Shown: in pieces, positions 5,649-7,576 of the stretch | Layout of the letters: the number at the start of each line of letters is the position of its first letter | Position numbering within the stretch: the stretch's first letter is position 1 | Assembly: GCA_002341345.1 (NCBI GenBank) | Contig: DDNW01000168.1 | Location: 1 to 7,576 of the forward strand | Length of the DNA: 7,576 bases | DNA from: Erythrobacter sp. UBA2510 | Lineage (GTDB): Bacteria > Pseudomonadota > Alphaproteobacteria > Sphingomonadales > Sphingomonadaceae | Reading direction: 5' to 3' | Program-made: the position numbers and the translations under genes | Notes under the pieces: model-generated | What the model saw: only the letters and a program-made list of their open reading frames with translations | Databases searched by the model: none | What the model was told of the DNA's origin: nothing

Positions 5649-7576
5649 ATGACCGACATTTCCCGCATCCTCGATGCCGACACATCGCTGACGCTCGCCT
5701 CGGTCGTGCGGGGCGCGCAGCCCTTGGTAATGGCCGACCTCGCCCGTGCCAGCAAAACCCGTGCAGTGTTCATCGCTCCCGATGAGCAGGCGATGCGCGC
5801 GGTCACCGATGCCGCGCATTTCTTCGCCCCCGAACTGGAGGTGATCGAGTTCCCGGCCTGGGACTGCCTGCCCTACGACCGCGCCAGTCCGGCGATGTCG
5901 GTCAGCGCGCGGCGCATGGCCGCACTGCATGCATTGCAAACGGGCAAGAAGGGGCAGCAACTTCTCGTCACGACGATCAACGCCCCGCTCCAGCGCGTGC
6001 CTACGCCCTTCCGCATCCGCGAATCGGTCCGCGAGCTGAAGCCGGGTGCGACCATCGGGCATGACAGCCTCACCGCCCTGCTTCGCCTGCAAGGCTACAC
6101 GCGCACCGACACCGTGGTCGATGCGGGCGAGTTCGCGGTGCGCGGCGCAATCTTCGATATTTACCCCTCAGGGCTCGAAGGTGGGCTCAGACTCGATTTC
6201 TTCGGCGACGAGCTGGAAAGCCTGCGCCTGTTCGACCCGTCAACCCAGCGCACCACCAAGGTTGTCGAATCGCACCTGCTGCTGCCCGCAAGCGAGGCAT
6301 TGCTCGACGAAGCCAGCATCAAGCGCTTCCGCAGCCGGTATCGAGAAATGTTTGGCGCGGTTGCCACGCAGGACCCGCTCTATCAGGCGATCAGCGACGG
6401 CAGGCGACTGGCGGGCATGGAACACTGGCTGCCGCTGTTCGAGGAAAAGATGGCGACCTTGTTCGACCATCTGGGCGCCGGAGACCTTGTGGTGATCGAG
6501 AACGGCGCCATGCAGGCCGCCGAAGAACGCCTCGCCGATATTGCCGATTATTACCGCCAGCGCACCGAGACCGCCGGGCCCAAGGGCGTGGCGGCAGCGG
6601 GATCGTACCGCCCGCTGCCCACCAACGCCCTCTATCTCGATCGCAGCGAACTGGACTCCGCGATCACTTCGCACACGATCCACAAGAGCTCGATCTTTGC
6701 CGAGCCGGACAGCCCGACCACGGTGGATTTCGGGTTCAGATCGGCGCGCGATTTCACGCCCGAGCGAGCGCGCGGCGACAATGTCTATGAAGCGCTGGCG
6801 AGCCATTTTGGCGCCCTCGCCAATCGCGGCAAGCGACCGTTGCTGGCCGCATATTCCACTGGCTCGCGCAGCCGCATCGCCTCTATTCTCGGCGAAGCGG
6901 GCCTGGATATGGCGCTGGCCGACAATTGGCAGGAGGCGCTCGGCCTGTCCGCGCCCAAGGCGACCGGCAAAGCGAAGCCCGTCGCCATGGTCCTGCCGCT
7001 CGACAGCGGTTTTGCCAGCGACACTTTCGAACTCGTCACCGAGCAGGACCTGCTGGGTGACCGGCTGGTCCGGCGGCGCAAGAAACGGAAGGATTCCGAC
7101 GCCTTCCTTGCCGAATTGCAGGCGCTCAGGAAAGGCGACCTCGTCGTCCATCTCGAACACGGCATTGGCAAATATATCGGCCTCGAGCCTATCGCGGTGG
7201 GCAAGAGCCGCCACGATTGCGTCGCGCTCGAATATGCGGGCGGCGACAAGCTCTACATCCCGGTCGAGAACCTCGATGTCTTGTCGCGCTACGGGAGCAG
7301 CGAAGAAGGCGCCGCGCTTGACCGGCTCGGCGGCGAGGCATGGCAGAAACGCCGCGCCAGGCTGAAGGAGCGCATTCAGGCGATTGCGGGCGAGTTGATG
7401 GCGACCGCCGCCGCGCGTGCGCTGCGCAAGGCCCCGGTGCTCGAAGCCGAGGAATCCAGCTACAACCAGTTCGTCGACCGCTTCCCGTGGGAGGAGACCG
7501 ACGATCAGGACGCCGCCATCGGCGATGTTCTGAAAGACCTTGGCGAAGGCAAGCCGATGGACCGGCTGGTCTGCGG
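5649..7576 (+). CDS. mfd: Mfd, transcription-repair coupling factor (N-terminal part, truncated by window end)
   Basis: The first 642 codons, plus two bases, of a protein normally about 1,150-1,170 residues long; the frame is open with no stop to the end. Mfd removes stalled RNA polymerase at DNA lesions and recruits UvrA. The UvrB-like N-terminal module shows FPAWDCLPYDRASP at 68-81 and VVDAGEFAVRGAIFDIYP near 156-173. A middle domain follows, ending VTEQDLLGDRLVRRRKKRK at 463-481. The CarD-like RNA polymerase-interaction domain starts GDLVVHLEHGIGKYIGL at 496-512. The translocase entry carries SYNQFVDRFPWEETDDQ at 604-620 and then PMDRLVC at 636-642. The window stops just before the expected GDVGFGKT Walker A, so the motor, the regulatory D7 domain and the natural 3' end are not visible. 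The start matches the family N-terminus (TDISRILDADTSLTL), but I see no good ribosome-binding site in the 45 bases after sdhE. Confidence 0.97.
   Translation, partial: MTDISRILDADTSLTLASVVRGAQPLVMADLARASKTRAVFIAPDEQAMRAVTDAAHFFAPELEVIEFPAWDCLPYDRASPAMSVSARRMAALHALQTGKKGQQLLVTTINAPLQRVPTPFRIRESVRELKPGATIGHDSLTALLRLQGYTRTDTVVDAGEFAVRGAIFDIYPSGLEGGLRLDFFGDELESLRLFDPSTQRTTKVVESHLLLPASEALLDEASIKRFRSRYREMFGAVATQDPLYQAISDGRRLAGMEHWLPLFEEKMATLFDHLGAGDLVVIENGAMQAAEERLADIADYYRQRTETAGPKGVAAAGSYRPLPTNALYLDRSELDSAITSHTIHKSSIFAEPDSPTTVDFGFRSARDFTPERARGDNVYEALASHFGALANRGKRPLLAAYSTGSRSRIASILGEAGLDMALADNWQEALGLSAPKATGKAKPVAMVLPLDSGFASDTFELVTEQDLLGDRLVRRRKKRKDSDAFLAELQALRKGDLVVHLEHGIGKYIGLEPIAVGKSRHDCVALEYAGGDKLYIPVENLDVLSRYGSSEEGAALDRLGGEAWQKRRARLKERIQAIAGELMATAAARALRKAPVLEAEESSYNQFVDRFPWEETDDQDAAIGDVLKDLGEGKPMDRLVC

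Noticed and set aside
5325..6092. A 255-codon minus-strand frame over sdhE and the start of mfd
   Set aside because: It spans two real genes and their spacer on the other strand and matches no family I know.
6240..7214. A 324-codon minus-strand frame opposite mfd
   Set aside because: It lies wholly antisense to a continuous Mfd reading frame with recognised motifs.

Overview
This window is GC-rich chromosomal DNA, clearly above 60% GC by eye. The protein sequences point to an alphaproteobacterium, most likely Sphingomonadales (Erythrobacteraceae or Sphingomonadaceae). The clues are the SdhE form with a WHRGTREADYMIGG motif, the style of the Mfd and RecG proteins, and the divergent recG / sdhE-mfd arrangement. 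No phage, IS, CRISPR, tRNA or rRNA sequence was seen. Most of the window is housekeeping; the less-known material is two uncharacterised genes and several structured intergenic stretches.

Layout. On the minus strand at the left edge lie the first codons of lolD (1-70) and the complete LolC/E-type permease gene (63-1304), overlapping by 8 bases as an operon read right to left. A 185-base divergent intergenic region with an operator-like inverted repeat separates them from a plus-strand gene (1490-2599). That gene encodes a very acidic, probably disordered 369-residue protein of unknown function with a hydrophobic/basic tail. It converges, with 12 bases between the stop codons, on complete recG (2612-4684, minus). 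Divergent from recG is a small gene for an exported protein of unknown function (4840-5274, plus). It is followed by sdhE (5331-5603, plus) and the first 642 codons of mfd (5649 to the window end), which is cut just before its helicase Walker A motif.

How the genes work together. LolC/E and LolD form the inner-membrane ABC machine that releases lipoproteins to the periplasmic carrier. RecG (fork and D-loop remodelling) and Mfd (transcription-repair coupling) are related superfamily 2 translocases that share a helicase core. SdhE is the FAD-insertion factor for succinate dehydrogenase and is not functionally tied to the repair proteins. The exported protein sits inside this otherwise familiar recG / sdhE-mfd neighbourhood, so it may be a lineage-specific insertion.

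I found no convincing new system. The best leads are the two unknown proteins, a 13-bp hairpin that ends at the base before the sdhE start codon, and a leader region before the exported-protein gene that contains a possible short upstream ORF and competing hairpins.
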